Assembly (NCBI GenBank): GCA_017520105.1 | Contig: JAFWRL010000265.1 | Location: 1-27,387 of the forward strand | Direction of reading: 5' to 3' | From: Fibrobacter sp. | Lineage (GTDB): Bacteria > Fibrobacterota > Fibrobacteria > Fibrobacterales > Fibrobacteraceae | Length of the DNA stretch: 27,387 bases | Shown: piece by piece, positions 1-7,843 of the stretch | Layout: each line of letters opens with the position of its first letter | Numbering within the stretch: position 1 is the stretch's first letter | Notes under the pieces: generated by a model | Told to the model about the DNA's origin: nothing | Seen by the model: only the letters and a program-made list of their open reading frames with translations | The model's database searches: none | Translations under genes and position numbers: made by a program

Positions 1-75
1 CGGCACTTCCATCTTCCAGTGGGTGCGGCGCTTGTCACGACGGGCGGTCGAGGTTTTTCTTTTAGGTACTGCCAT
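1..75 (-). CDS. rpmF: 50S ribosomal protein L32, N-terminal part (runs off the window)
   Basis: Structural protein of the large ribosomal subunit. The reverse strand encodes 25 residues beginning MAVPKRKTSTARRDKRR, the characteristic basic N-terminus of bacterial L32, followed by THWKMEVP. L32 is normally about 55-65 residues, so more than half lies beyond base 1. The ATG is at 75-73. An AGGAG ribosome binding site about 6 nt upstream overlaps the stop codon of yceD, and only 2 nt separate the two genes, so they are surely one transcript. The yceD-rpmF order is widely conserved in bacteria. It is usually followed by plsX and fabH, which would be expected outside the window. Confidence 0.95.
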   Translation of the reverse strand, partial: MAVPKRKTSTARRDKRRTHWKMEVP

Positions 76-77
76 TT

Positions 78-605
78 TTAACTCCTGTTTTCCATTTTGC
101 TCTTAAGAGCTTTGAGTTTCTCCCAGCGGGGGTCCAGCGGCTTTTCGGCCTCGGCACCATCGCCGGTTTGATTGTTTGTTACAAAGATAAAATCTTCGTC
201 AGGATTTTTCACGGGTGCAATGGGTTCCTGTAGGGTCACCAACTGTCGGACGCACTCGGAAACATCAACGAAGTCCTGTGTCTGCGGAATCGTGTAGGCG
301 AAAACGTCATCGTCGTCGTCGTGAAGTTCCTGTGCAGCGCATGCTCCGCGTTCCACCTCGACAACGATCTCGGTTTCGAACGGACGGTCAAAAAGATCCA
401 GGCTGCGGACACAAGTGAGTGTTTGCACTCCAGAGATAGTACCGGTCACAAGGCACTTGCCGTTGCCTTCGGGGCTAACCAACACCTCGGCTACCAGATC
501 GCCCTTGAGGTGCAGTTCGTCGAAGATTTCGGGAGCGTCGGCATGGGACCAGACCACTCGTTGGTCTTCGGATTCAGTAAGTTTTTGTGCGATATCTATT
601 CTCAA
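78..605 (-). CDS. yceD: YceD/DUF177 family protein
   Basis: A 175-residue protein of the DUF177 (YceD) family, which is linked to large-subunit rRNA/ribosome production, although its biochemical activity is not settled. Family features are the central segment TISGVQTLTCVRSLDLFDRP, an acidic stretch (HDDDDD, about residue 95), and a C-terminal segment ending DPRWEKLKALKSK. The length is typical. The position immediately upstream of rpmF is the classical arrangement and the strongest support. The start is TTG (605-603); no in-frame ATG fits the conserved N-terminus RIDIAQKL. A good sigma-70-like promoter lies so close that the TTG may be at or near the transcript's 5' end. Confidence 0.88.
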   Translation of the reverse strand: MRIDIAQKLTESEDQRVVWSHADAPEIFDELHLKGDLVAEVLVSPEGNGKCLVTGTISGVQTLTCVRSLDLFDRPFETEIVVEVERGACAAQELHDDDDDVFAYTIPQTQDFVDVSECVRQLVTLQEPIAPVKNPDEDFIFVTNNQTGDGAEAEKPLDPRWEKLKALKSKMENRS

Positions 606-614
606 AGCGGCTCA

Positions 615-643
615 AATGTAGTAAAACGTGAAAAAGGGGTCAA
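615..643 (-). promoter_or_regulatory. Predicted promoter of yceD-rpmF
   Basis: On the minus strand TTGACC (643-638) and TACATT (620-615) are separated by exactly 17 nt. Only 9 nt lie between the -10 hexamer and the TTG start codon, with no Shine-Dalgarno sequence. Transcription would begin at or within a few bases of the start codon. Confidence 0.6.
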
Positions 644-654
644 GTGGGGATTAG

Positions 655-675
655 TAGGAAGTAGGCGGTAGGAAG
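655..675. repeat. Heptanucleotide tandem repeat, TAGGAAG type (3 units)
   Basis: TAGGAAG, TAGGCGG and TAGGAAG follow one another without gaps between yceD and the TPR gene. The same units occur at 7786-7813. Confidence 0.75.
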
Positions 676-709
676 AGCCAGCGTCGTCCTTGGTAGTCTT
701 GTTTAGGGT

Positions 710-2878
710 TTAAAATTTCATTTCGGAAATACCTTTTATGTCGCCGTTTGCGTCAAACGAGACGTCCATGTAGAATACTCCTTCCGCGCTACTGATGTAC
801 AACGGCTTTACGGTGTTCGTCCAGGCGGTCTGCTTTTCGAATTCGACATCGATATGGTCCCCGTTCAAAACGACAGAAACGGGCATGACGGCGTCCTTGT
901 TGTTCAACAGTCCAAACGAAAAATACGGGTTCAGTCCATCCAGAATGCGCGGGAAATGGAACGCCATGTTCTTCGAGCCCATCACGGAACCCAGAAGTCC
1001 CTTTCGGTCCTTCATTTCGGCAGAAGTCGCCGAACGTACGAAATCCGCAAATCGCTTTCCGTTCCAGTTTTTGTCCATGTAGAAGAAATCCTTATTCTCG
1101 AAACTCTTGCGGTTCATGCGCGAGCCAATCTTGTCCAGAATATTCGTCCGCTTGACCTTGTCCTCATCGACCCAAATTATAAGGCTATCCGTCATGATGA
1201 CGGCCCTTACCGAAACGATATCCGAAACGCTGTTCTTCTTCTTGCCGTAAATTTCATAGTCCAGCTGCAACTTTCCAAAATCGGCGACGGAATGCGGCTC
1301 GATGTTGTTGACGGTCGTCTCCATCTTTTTCACCTGGTACTCGTCCTTGTACATATCGGTCAGGTGCAGGCACAGGAACAGGCGCACGTTCGAAAGTTTC
1401 CTGTCCGAACGGTTCTCGACCTTCACGGCTAACTTGTCCGAAAAAGAAAGCGTCGGGTTGTACGCTTGCAAGTCCAGGAACGAATGCTCCTCGAAAATCA
1501 TGTTCAAAAGCGTCGGCATGTACCGTTCCACATACTTCATGTCCGCAATCAGGTAATCATAGACATTCTGGTTCCCGCGGCGGAAAAAGTGGCGGAAAAT
1601 TTCTTCTTTGGCCTTCGCGAAATCACCTTTCTTGTAGGCAATGATGGCCTTCTGGAAATTGGGCGAGAAGAATCCGAAGCCTTCCATCATCGACTTGTAC
1701 ATCGTCTGTACAAAATGGCCTTCCACCGATTTCATCAGGTAGTTCCTGTAATTGTACGAATTGTACATATCCAAAAGTTCTTCGGAACCCCGTGGATACT
1801 CGACCGAAGACTGGTCAAACATGTTCTTCGCTTGCGTCTCGTCGCCCAACAGCATGTGGCAAGCCCCCAACAGCACAAGTGCAGGCGCCGACTTCTCGGG
1901 ATAATCACGAACAAAATTTCCGAGCAACTGTTTCGCTTCTTCAAGACCGCCTTGAAGTTCCGAGTTCACCTCGCCCAGCTGGGCGCGCCGCACAAGGCAG
2001 AACGATTTCAGCAAGATAGACTCCCGGTCGTGAGGGTACTCCGAAAGTACTTGCGACAACACGACTAGCGCCCCATCGACATCGCCATTGCTTATCGAGA
2101 TGTATGCCTTGTCCCTCATGAGGCAAAGGCGGTTCCACTTGGCCATGTAGCTCACATAAAGCCTGATGTATTCTTCCAGATACGCGAGGTAGGCGTCCTG
2201 ATGTTTTTCGAGAGCTAGGCGCGCTTCTTTCTCGATTTTTTCGTTCTTCTGCAGGTTCTTGAAAAAATCCGTACCCACCAAAACACCCTTCGTCACCAAG
2301 TTCGAAACGGCAATGACATCCAGGCCGCCAGAAAATGCCGCCCGGATTCCTTCTGCAATAGGCGAATTCACTGAAAGCAGGGTCTCGTTCCCGGCCACAG
2401 CATCCCAGAGGTTGCGCTTTTCAGCTTCGTTCAAGTCTTCTTCGGCACGGCGCAAGGTCTTGTAATACGGAATGAGCTTTTTCTTCGCACGGATGACTTC
2501 GGGAGGGATGCCGCGATAATCCTGCACGGCCAAGAACTGGAGGTATTCCTGAATGTTGTGGCTTTTTTCGTAGCCTGCATCCAGGATATGGAACAGCCTG
2601 ATCGTTTTTTCCAAATCAAACGGAGACTTATCGCCGGAAGAATCGCCGGGCTGCTCGACCGGGGCCTCAACCGAATCGGGAATCGACTCGGAACCACTAA
2701 CGTCGGCAGAAGTCGCGATATCGCTATCGCCCGAGGCTTCGTCGAGGACTTTCACGACGGCATCAATTTCTTGCTGGACTTTCTTGTCCTTCGCATTGTC
2801 GGACATTATCCACCACACGACAACCGCCCCAATAGCAAGGACGGCCAAAACAATGCCCACTATTTTCGTTTTGCTCAT
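710..2878 (-). CDS. Membrane-anchored TPR-containing protein of unknown function
   Basis: A 722-residue protein that I do not recognise as a named family. Residues about 5-25 (IVGIVLAVLAIGAVVVWWIM) form one membrane helix after a short MSKTK head, so the bulk is probably periplasmic. A low-complexity Asp/Ser/Glu/Pro linker follows (about 45-85), then a mostly alpha-helical region. Tetratricopeptide-like helix pairs are visible at roughly 260-420, for example GDVDGALVVLSQVLSEYPHD and GDETQAKNMFDQSSVEYPRG. From about residue 480 the sequence turns beta-rich (LSFSDKLAVKVENRSDRKLS), as in an immunoglobulin-like or carboxypeptidase-regulatory-like fold. The ATG at 2878 has a weak AGAGAG 5 nt upstream. 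It lies 86 nt downstream of the nuclease-family gene on the same strand and could share its transcript. A scaffold or secretion/cell-envelope role is only a guess. Confidence 0.72.
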   Translation of the reverse strand: MSKTKIVGIVLAVLAIGAVVVWWIMSDNAKDKKVQQEIDAVVKVLDEASGDSDIATSADVSGSESIPDSVEAPVEQPGDSSGDKSPFDLEKTIRLFHILDAGYEKSHNIQEYLQFLAVQDYRGIPPEVIRAKKKLIPYYKTLRRAEEDLNEAEKRNLWDAVAGNETLLSVNSPIAEGIRAAFSGGLDVIAVSNLVTKGVLVGTDFFKNLQKNEKIEKEARLALEKHQDAYLAYLEEYIRLYVSYMAKWNRLCLMRDKAYISISNGDVDGALVVLSQVLSEYPHDRESILLKSFCLVRRAQLGEVNSELQGGLEEAKQLLGNFVRDYPEKSAPALVLLGACHMLLGDETQAKNMFDQSSVEYPRGSEELLDMYNSYNYRNYLMKSVEGHFVQTMYKSMMEGFGFFSPNFQKAIIAYKKGDFAKAKEEIFRHFFRRGNQNVYDYLIADMKYVERYMPTLLNMIFEEHSFLDLQAYNPTLSFSDKLAVKVENRSDRKLSNVRLFLCLHLTDMYKDEYQVKKMETTVNNIEPHSVADFGKLQLDYEIYGKKKNSVSDIVSVRAVIMTDSLIIWVDEDKVKRTNILDKIGSRMNRKSFENKDFFYMDKNWNGKRFADFVRSATSAEMKDRKGLLGSVMGSKNMAFHFPRILDGLNPYFSFGLLNNKDAVMPVSVVLNGDHIDVEFEKQTAWTNTVKPLYISSAEGVFYMDVSFDANGDIKGISEMKF

Positions 2879-2964
2879 AGCAACTCTCTAAGACTCAAAA
2901 AACGACTACTTTCAGCAGGCTCACCAACCTTAGGCCAGGGAAACAGAGCGAGGGGCTTATGACC

Positions 2965-3939
2965 TTATTTGATGGAAAGAGCCGTTGCCACACCTTCTGC
3001 AGAAACACCTATTGAACGCAGGTATTCCGCGATTTTCTTGTCGCGGGCTGCGTTTTCAACTTCGTTCTTCTCGCGTTCCTTTTCAACGCCATTCGCTTCA
3101 CCCTTGAGATAGGTTTCCGCCATGATGGCTTCATATACGTGCTTCTCGTCGAACATGTATTCCTCCATGGATTTCAAGAGTTCAGGTTTAGCGTTGCTCA
3201 CACGCAAGCGGTCCAGGGCGTTCAAAAAGAGCGGATCTTCGGTTTCGGGAACGCCGAGCGGGCCTTCGCACAGGAGCTGAAGCCAGAAATCTTCATGGCT
3301 GTTCACGCCCTTGTGGAGCTTCGCGAACTTGAGCAGGTCAACAATAATATATTTATTTTTCGAGAACAGCGGAAGGGGCTCAACTGCATTTTTGTCACGC
3401 CGGTTTACGTCGTATTTGCTGTAAAGCATCCAGGTATCCTTGTAAGTATTCCTCGGTTCCAGAATCGAAAAGCCGCAGAGCCAGATGGAGACCGTTTCAG
3501 GGACTTCGTAGTAATGGACCTTCTTCTCGTATTCCGTAAAAGCGACAAACTGTTCCGACTTGTTGTAATCGTGCTTTCCGCGAAGGGTCTGGTAAGCGTT
3601 GTATAGCCGCATGCGGTCTCCGAAAAACGGATTTTGCCTGTTTTGCAATTCAATGTCCATAAAGCGGTTGTCTCGCGTTTCAACCCAAACATCAAGCCGC
3701 ATGGGTTCGTCGCCGGGCATGAACACATCGATGTACTTTTCGAATTCGTAAGTGAGATCGATGATTTCATGGTCGTGGTCGAGTTCAAGTATGCTGTTCA
3801 GCATGTCACGGATGGTGTCCTTGTCGTCCATCAGGGCCCGGAATGTCGCCGGATAAGTCGGAATCAGGTATTCCACGCCGTTGGCGTCCCTGACAATGTA
3901 AGGTTTTGTAGTTTCGGCTTTCTTTTCGTTTTCAGACAT
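2965..3939 (-). CDS. PD-(D/E)XK nuclease family protein (Rpn/PDDEXK_2 type)
   Basis: A 324-residue member of the group annotated as 'Rpn family recombination-promoting nuclease / PD-(D/E)XK nuclease family transposase'. The nuclease core is MRLDVWVETRDNRF followed by MDIELQNRQ. D83, E97 and Q99 match the D...(D/E)xQ active site of this group. The rest (NPFFGDRMRLYNAYQ; LPLFSKNKYIIVDLLKF) follows the family pattern, and the C-terminal 40 residues are Lys/Glu-rich and helical. I chose the ATG at 3939 because an AAAGGAAA ribosome binding site precedes it by about 6 nt. The ORF is open 29 codons further upstream, but that extension looks untranslated. No terminal inverted repeats or target duplications are visible, so 'transposase' is probably a misnomer here. 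Known members such as E. coli RpnA are Ca2+-stimulated DNA endonucleases. Confidence 0.82.
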   Translation of the reverse strand: MSENEKKAETTKPYIVRDANGVEYLIPTYPATFRALMDDKDTIRDMLNSILELDHDHEIIDLTYEFEKYIDVFMPGDEPMRLDVWVETRDNRFMDIELQNRQNPFFGDRMRLYNAYQTLRGKHDYNKSEQFVAFTEYEKKVHYYEVPETVSIWLCGFSILEPRNTYKDTWMLYSKYDVNRRDKNAVEPLPLFSKNKYIIVDLLKFAKLHKGVNSHEDFWLQLLCEGPLGVPETEDPLFLNALDRLRVSNAKPELLKSMEEYMFDEKHVYEAIMAETYLKGEANGVEKEREKNEVENAARDKKIAEYLRSIGVSAEGVATALSIK

Positions 3940-4105
3940 AGAAATTTCCTTTTTTTGAAGAGTCTCTATATCTTTAACACGCTTTTTTGGTGTTCCTTGT
4001 CCGGAAAAATTTTGTAAAAAACACATACTACACGTCTGTTCAGCACCTTACTCCTTACTATTATATTATATCCTCAAAAATGCCCCGTCATTCGGTGGCG
4101 GCGTT

Positions 4106-4134
4106 TTAAACTTTCAAAAAAACCTTATTACATT
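4106..4134 (+). promoter_or_regulatory. Possible promoter of the glycosyltransferase gene
   Basis: TTAAAC (4106-4111) and TACATT (4129-4134) are 17 nt apart, and the ATG follows 13 nt later. The -35 match is weak. The region 3940-4147 separates two divergent genes and contains AT-rich DNA but no other recognisable element. Confidence 0.35.
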
Positions 4135-4147
4135 TTGCCGAAGAAAA

Positions 4148-5281
4148 ATGATTTTGTCGATTTTGACATACGTGGTCATAGGGCTTTTGGCGCTCCTCGG
4201 ACTCTTCTACCTCGGGTTGGAAGTCCGTTTTTACCGTGCGCTCGGAAAGGTTCGCGAAGGCTACGCCGATTCAGAACCGCTCCCGAAGGTGAGCATCTTG
4301 ATTGCGGCCCGAAACGAAGCCGAAGGGCTCCGCGAGACGCTCGAATCGGTTTTGGCGCAGGATTACGCAGGAGAATGGGAAGTCTGGATAGCCGATGACC
4401 GTTCTACGGACGACACCCCGAAGATTCTCGCCGAATACGAGGCGAAATTCGACCGACTCCATGTACTTACCATCGATTCCATTCCCGAGGGCGTGAGCCC
4501 CAAAAAGCAGGCTCTATCGAAGCTCATCGACGCTTGCAACGGGGAAATTCTCTGTCTCACGGATGCGGACTGCATCGTGCAGCCGTCCTGGATCAAGGGT
4601 ATCGTCAAGGAATTCGAACCGGGGATTGAGCTTGTCGCCGGGCATTCCTACATCCCCACCGTTCCCGGCAAATCGCCGATTATTATCTGCATGCAAGCAA
4701 TCGAGACGCTCATTTACCGCATCGCGGGTACTGCGGGGCTCGCCATGCACCTGCCGCTCACGAGTACGGGTAACAACCTCGCCTACCGCAAAAGCTTTTT
4801 CAAAAGCGTAAACGGATTCTCGGGAGTCATCAACATCCAGAGCGGCGATGACGACCTGTTGATGCAGAAACTCGCAAGCGACCGTCCTTGGGCCATGCGC
4901 TACTGCATCACGCCATCGACGTTTGTGACCACGAACGGCAAGGAAACGCTCAAGGAACTCTGGGAACAACGCAAGCGCTGGGCTTCAAAGACCATCTACT
5001 ATACCCCGAAAATAGTCTTCGTGCTCTCGATGGTTTTCATGTTCCTCATGATGCTCTGCGTCACCGCAACCCTTTCGATTTTCAGTTATAAAATATTCGT
5101 CGCCACCTTGATTGCGTTCCTGTGCAAGAGCGTTGGCGACATGGTTCTCATTATTCGCGGGCTCAAAATATTCAAGCAGGAACACCTTCTCAAATGGTGC
5201 ATTCCGGTTGAGTTCATCCATGCCCCCTTTACCGTACTGGCCGTTCTGTTCGGACTGTTCGGACGTTTCAAGTGGAAATAA
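4148..5281 (+). CDS. Membrane-bound glycosyltransferase, family 2
   Basis: A 377-residue GT-A fold glycosyltransferase that transfers a sugar from a nucleotide-sugar donor at the cytoplasmic face of the membrane. An N-terminal helix (about 3-25) is followed by the GT2 core: VSILIAARNEAEGLRETLES (48-67), IADDRS with the nucleotide-binding D83-D84, LTDAD with the DxD-type metal site at 139-141, the acceptor-site acidic cluster SGDDD (232-236), and QRKRW (274-278), the Q/RxxRW motif of processive GT2 enzymes. Three membrane helices close the protein (about 287-312, 317-338, 352-372). This layout resembles polysaccharide or glycolipid synthases, and the acceptor cannot be read from the sequence. 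Its stop codon lies just before the topoisomerase ATG, so the two are probably co-transcribed, though no functional link is apparent. Confidence 0.9.
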   Translation: MILSILTYVVIGLLALLGLFYLGLEVRFYRALGKVREGYADSEPLPKVSILIAARNEAEGLRETLESVLAQDYAGEWEVWIADDRSTDDTPKILAEYEAKFDRLHVLTIDSIPEGVSPKKQALSKLIDACNGEILCLTDADCIVQPSWIKGIVKEFEPGIELVAGHSYIPTVPGKSPIIICMQAIETLIYRIAGTAGLAMHLPLTSTGNNLAYRKSFFKSVNGFSGVINIQSGDDDLLMQKLASDRPWAMRYCITPSTFVTTNGKETLKELWEQRKRWASKTIYYTPKIVFVLSMVFMFLMMLCVTATLSIFSYKIFVATLIAFLCKSVGDMVLIIRGLKIFKQEHLLKWCIPVEFIHAPFTVLAVLFGLFGRFKWK

Positions 5282-5283
5282 AA

Positions 5284-7788
5284 ATGGCAACGACTAAAAC
5301 AACAACTAAGGCGACTAAAACCACAGCAACAAAAACCGCCGCAAAAGCAACAAAGACGGCTAAAGCGGCAGTCGAGGGCAAGACCCTCATCATCGCGGAA
5401 AAGCCAAGCGTAGCAGCGGACTTAGTCAAGGTTCTCGGAGCAAAATCGTTCAAGAAAGAAACCGCCTATTACGAAAGCGATACGACCATCGTAAGCCATG
5501 CGATTGGCCACCTCGTAGGCATAGCCGACCCGAAAGACATTGACGAAAGGTACAAGGCATGGGACATGAAGACTCTCCCCATGCTCCCCGAAAAGTTCCC
5601 GCTTGTCGCCCTCCCCACCACTAGAGGCCACCTCTCCGCTTTGGGCAAGCTCATCAAGCGCAAGGACGTGACGACGATTATAAACGCGTGCGATGCGGGC
5701 CGCGAAGGTGAACTGATATTCTATTACATCGTAGATTACGTTCTCAAGGGGAACTTCAAGGGCAAGACCTTTAAGAGACTTTGGATGCAGAGCATGACGC
5801 CTGCCGCCATCAAGGACGCGTTCGAGCACCTACGCACCGAAGAAGACATGGTGAACTTGAGGAACGCCGCCCTCTGCCGTAGCGAAGCCGACTGGCTCGT
5901 GGGCATGAACGGCAGCCGCGGGCTCACCGCCTACAACAGTTCCATGGGCGGGTTCCAGATTACGCCGTGCGGGCGCGTGCAGACCCCGACGCTTGCCATC
6001 ATCGTCAAGCGCGAAGAAGAACGCAACCGCTTTGTACCGAAAAAGTACTGGACCATCGAGGCCTCGTTCAAGAACAACAGTGCGGTTTACCAAGGCAAGT
6101 GGTTCGAGACCGAGAACAAGGACCGCCAAAAGCAAATTTTTGACGAAAAGCGCGTTCAGGAAATCCTCGCCAAATGTAAGGGCAAGAAAGGCACCATCGA
6201 AGAAACCACCGCCCCCAGCCAGCAAAAGTGCGGCCAGCTATACGACCTCACCACGCTCCAGCGCGAAGCGAACAACCGCTTCGGGTTTAGCGCCAAGACG
6301 ACACTTTCCATCGCGCAGAGCCTCTACGAACACTACAAGGCAACCACGTATCCGCGTACCGACAGCCGTTGCCTGCCCGAAGACTACGTGGCCCCGGTGA
6401 AGGCGACTTTAGGCAAGATAGAAGGCCCCCTCCAGAAGTTTGCCCAAGAAGCGCTCGAAAAGAATTATGTCAAGCGCACGCCGAAAGTTTTCGACAACTC
6501 GAAGATTTCAGACCACTTCGCCATCATCCCGACAGGCGTCGTGCCAAAGGGCCTCTCCGAAGCCGAAGAAAAAATCTACACGATGATTTGCCAGCGCTTT
6601 ATTGCGGTGTTCTTCCCGCCGGCGCAGTACCTCAACACGACCCGCATCACGACCGTCGAAAAAGAGACGTTCATCACCGAAGGCAAGATTCTCGTGGATC
6701 CGGGCTTCAAGGCGATTTACGGCAAGGAATCCGACGAAGATTCGAACATTCCGCAGCTAGACGGCAACTCGGCCAAGACGACCGCACTTGAAGCAAACGA
6801 AGACTTCACCAAGCCGCCTGCCCACTACACCGAAAGCACGCTACTTTCGATGATGGAAAGTGCAGGCAAGCTCGTCGAAGACGATGAAATCCGCGACGCC
6901 ATGAAAGAACGCGGTCTCGGAACGCCGGCCACGCGTGCCGCCATCATTGAAAAACTCGTGAGCGACAAGTATGTTGTCCGCGACGGCAAGGAAATGATTC
7001 CGACCGCAAAGGCGTTCGACCTCATCAAGGTTCTCTCCGCCATGAACTGCGAAGCCCTCACCAGCCCGGAACTCACCGGCGAATGGGAATACAAGATGGA
7101 CCTCATCAGCAAGGGCAAGGAATCGCGCGAAGCGTTCATGAACGGCATCGTTGAGATGACGAAAACCATGGTGAAAAACATCAAGGGGTTCAAGGAAGTC
7201 GATACGACAGGCGAAGCGAGCTTCAGCCCGGTGAACGGCAAGAAGGTATTCGAAACCGTAAGCCGCTACACTACCGAAGACGGCATCGTCATCAGGAAGA
7301 TTATCGGCGGCAAGCACTTGACCGAAAGCGAAATCGTAGAACTCTTGACCAAACGAAAAATTGGCCCCTTGACCGGCTTCCGCAGCAAGAAAGGCGCGGA
7401 ATTTTCCGCCGTGCTCACCATCAATGACGAAAACAAGATTGAATTCGTCTTTGACGAAAAGCCCGAAGAAATCGAGCTTGGCGAAGTCATCGGCAAATCC
7501 CCGGTCGATGGTTCTAATGTCTATGAAACGCTCACCGGTTACGTCTCCGACAGCTTTGTCAAGAAGGAACCGAGCGGAATCACGCTCCCGAAGATTCTCC
7601 TTGGCAAGGAAATCCCGCTCGACGAAATCAAGAAACTGCTAGAAGGGCAAAAGACTTCGCTGATTAAGGGTTTCCGCAGCAACAAGACGCACCGCCTGTT
7701 CGATGCGTACCTGACTCTCGTCAAGGGAAAACTCAAGTTCGAGTTCCCGCCGCGCGAGTTCAAGCCAAGACGATTTGTGAAGAAGTAG
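5284..7788 (+). CDS. topB: DNA topoisomerase III (type IA) with a basic N-terminal tail
   Basis: Type IA topoisomerase that passes DNA strands through a transient single-strand break and mainly decatenates. The TOPRIM domain starts KTLIIAEKPSVAADLVKVLG and contains DAGREGEL (D137 onward) for Mg2+. TPCGRVQTPTLA follows, and the catalytic tyrosine is Y356 in TTYPRTDSRCLPEDY. LGTPATRAAIIEKL is the conserved late core motif. Two C-terminal topoisomerase repeats follow (roughly 635-725 and 725-815), each with a GFRSK/N turn (LTGFRSKKG; IKGFRSNKT). There are no zinc-finger cysteines as in TopA. The first ~30 residues are made of Thr/Lys/Ala repeats like a histone H1 tail. Start: ATG 5284 with GTGGAAA just upstream; a GTG at 5272 is in frame and overlaps the glycosyltransferase end. 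The TAG stop is also the first three bases of a TAGGAAG heptad. Confidence 0.93.
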   Translation: MATTKTTTKATKTTATKTAAKATKTAKAAVEGKTLIIAEKPSVAADLVKVLGAKSFKKETAYYESDTTIVSHAIGHLVGIADPKDIDERYKAWDMKTLPMLPEKFPLVALPTTRGHLSALGKLIKRKDVTTIINACDAGREGELIFYYIVDYVLKGNFKGKTFKRLWMQSMTPAAIKDAFEHLRTEEDMVNLRNAALCRSEADWLVGMNGSRGLTAYNSSMGGFQITPCGRVQTPTLAIIVKREEERNRFVPKKYWTIEASFKNNSAVYQGKWFETENKDRQKQIFDEKRVQEILAKCKGKKGTIEETTAPSQQKCGQLYDLTTLQREANNRFGFSAKTTLSIAQSLYEHYKATTYPRTDSRCLPEDYVAPVKATLGKIEGPLQKFAQEALEKNYVKRTPKVFDNSKISDHFAIIPTGVVPKGLSEAEEKIYTMICQRFIAVFFPPAQYLNTTRITTVEKETFITEGKILVDPGFKAIYGKESDEDSNIPQLDGNSAKTTALEANEDFTKPPAHYTESTLLSMMESAGKLVEDDEIRDAMKERGLGTPATRAAIIEKLVSDKYVVRDGKEMIPTAKAFDLIKVLSAMNCEALTSPELTGEWEYKMDLISKGKESREAFMNGIVEMTKTMVKNIKGFKEVDTTGEASFSPVNGKKVFETVSRYTTEDGIVIRKIIGGKHLTESEIVELLTKRKIGPLTGFRSKKGAEFSAVLTINDENKIEFVFDEKPEEIELGEVIGKSPVDGSNVYETLTGYVSDSFVKKEPSGITLPKILLGKEIPLDEIKKLLEGQKTSLIKGFRSNKTHRLFDAYLTLVKGKLKFEFPPREFKPRRFVKK

Positions 7789-7813
7789 GAAGTAGACAGT
7801 AGGCGGTAGGAAG
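7786..7813. repeat. Heptanucleotide tandem repeat, TAGGAAG type (4 units)
   Basis: TAGGAAG, TAGACAG, TAGGCGG and TAGGAAG are arranged head to tail. The topB stop codon TAG is the start of the first unit. The outer units and TAGGCGG are identical to those at 655-675. Confidence 0.8.
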
Positions 7814-7818
7814 GACTG

Positions 7819-7836
7819 CGTCATCCTGGAGGGAGC
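7819..7836 (+). promoter_or_regulatory. Repeat-derived segment carrying a GGAGG ribosome binding site
   Basis: GTCATCCTGGAGGGAGCG resembles the GTCATCCTGAACGAA... arm of the 62-bp repeat (seen in reverse at 15701, 16341 and 16412). It contains GGAGG (7828-7832), 11 nt before the ATG of the GH3 gene. A dispersed repeat may thus supply the Shine-Dalgarno sequence, though the spacing is longer than ideal. Confidence 0.4.
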
Positions 7837-7843
7837 GCAATAC

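Noticed and set aside
2965..3939. Insertion sequence, suggested by the 'transposase' label of this nuclease family
   Set aside because: No terminal inverted repeats or flanking direct repeats were found, and the family is nuclease-like rather than a DDE transposase.
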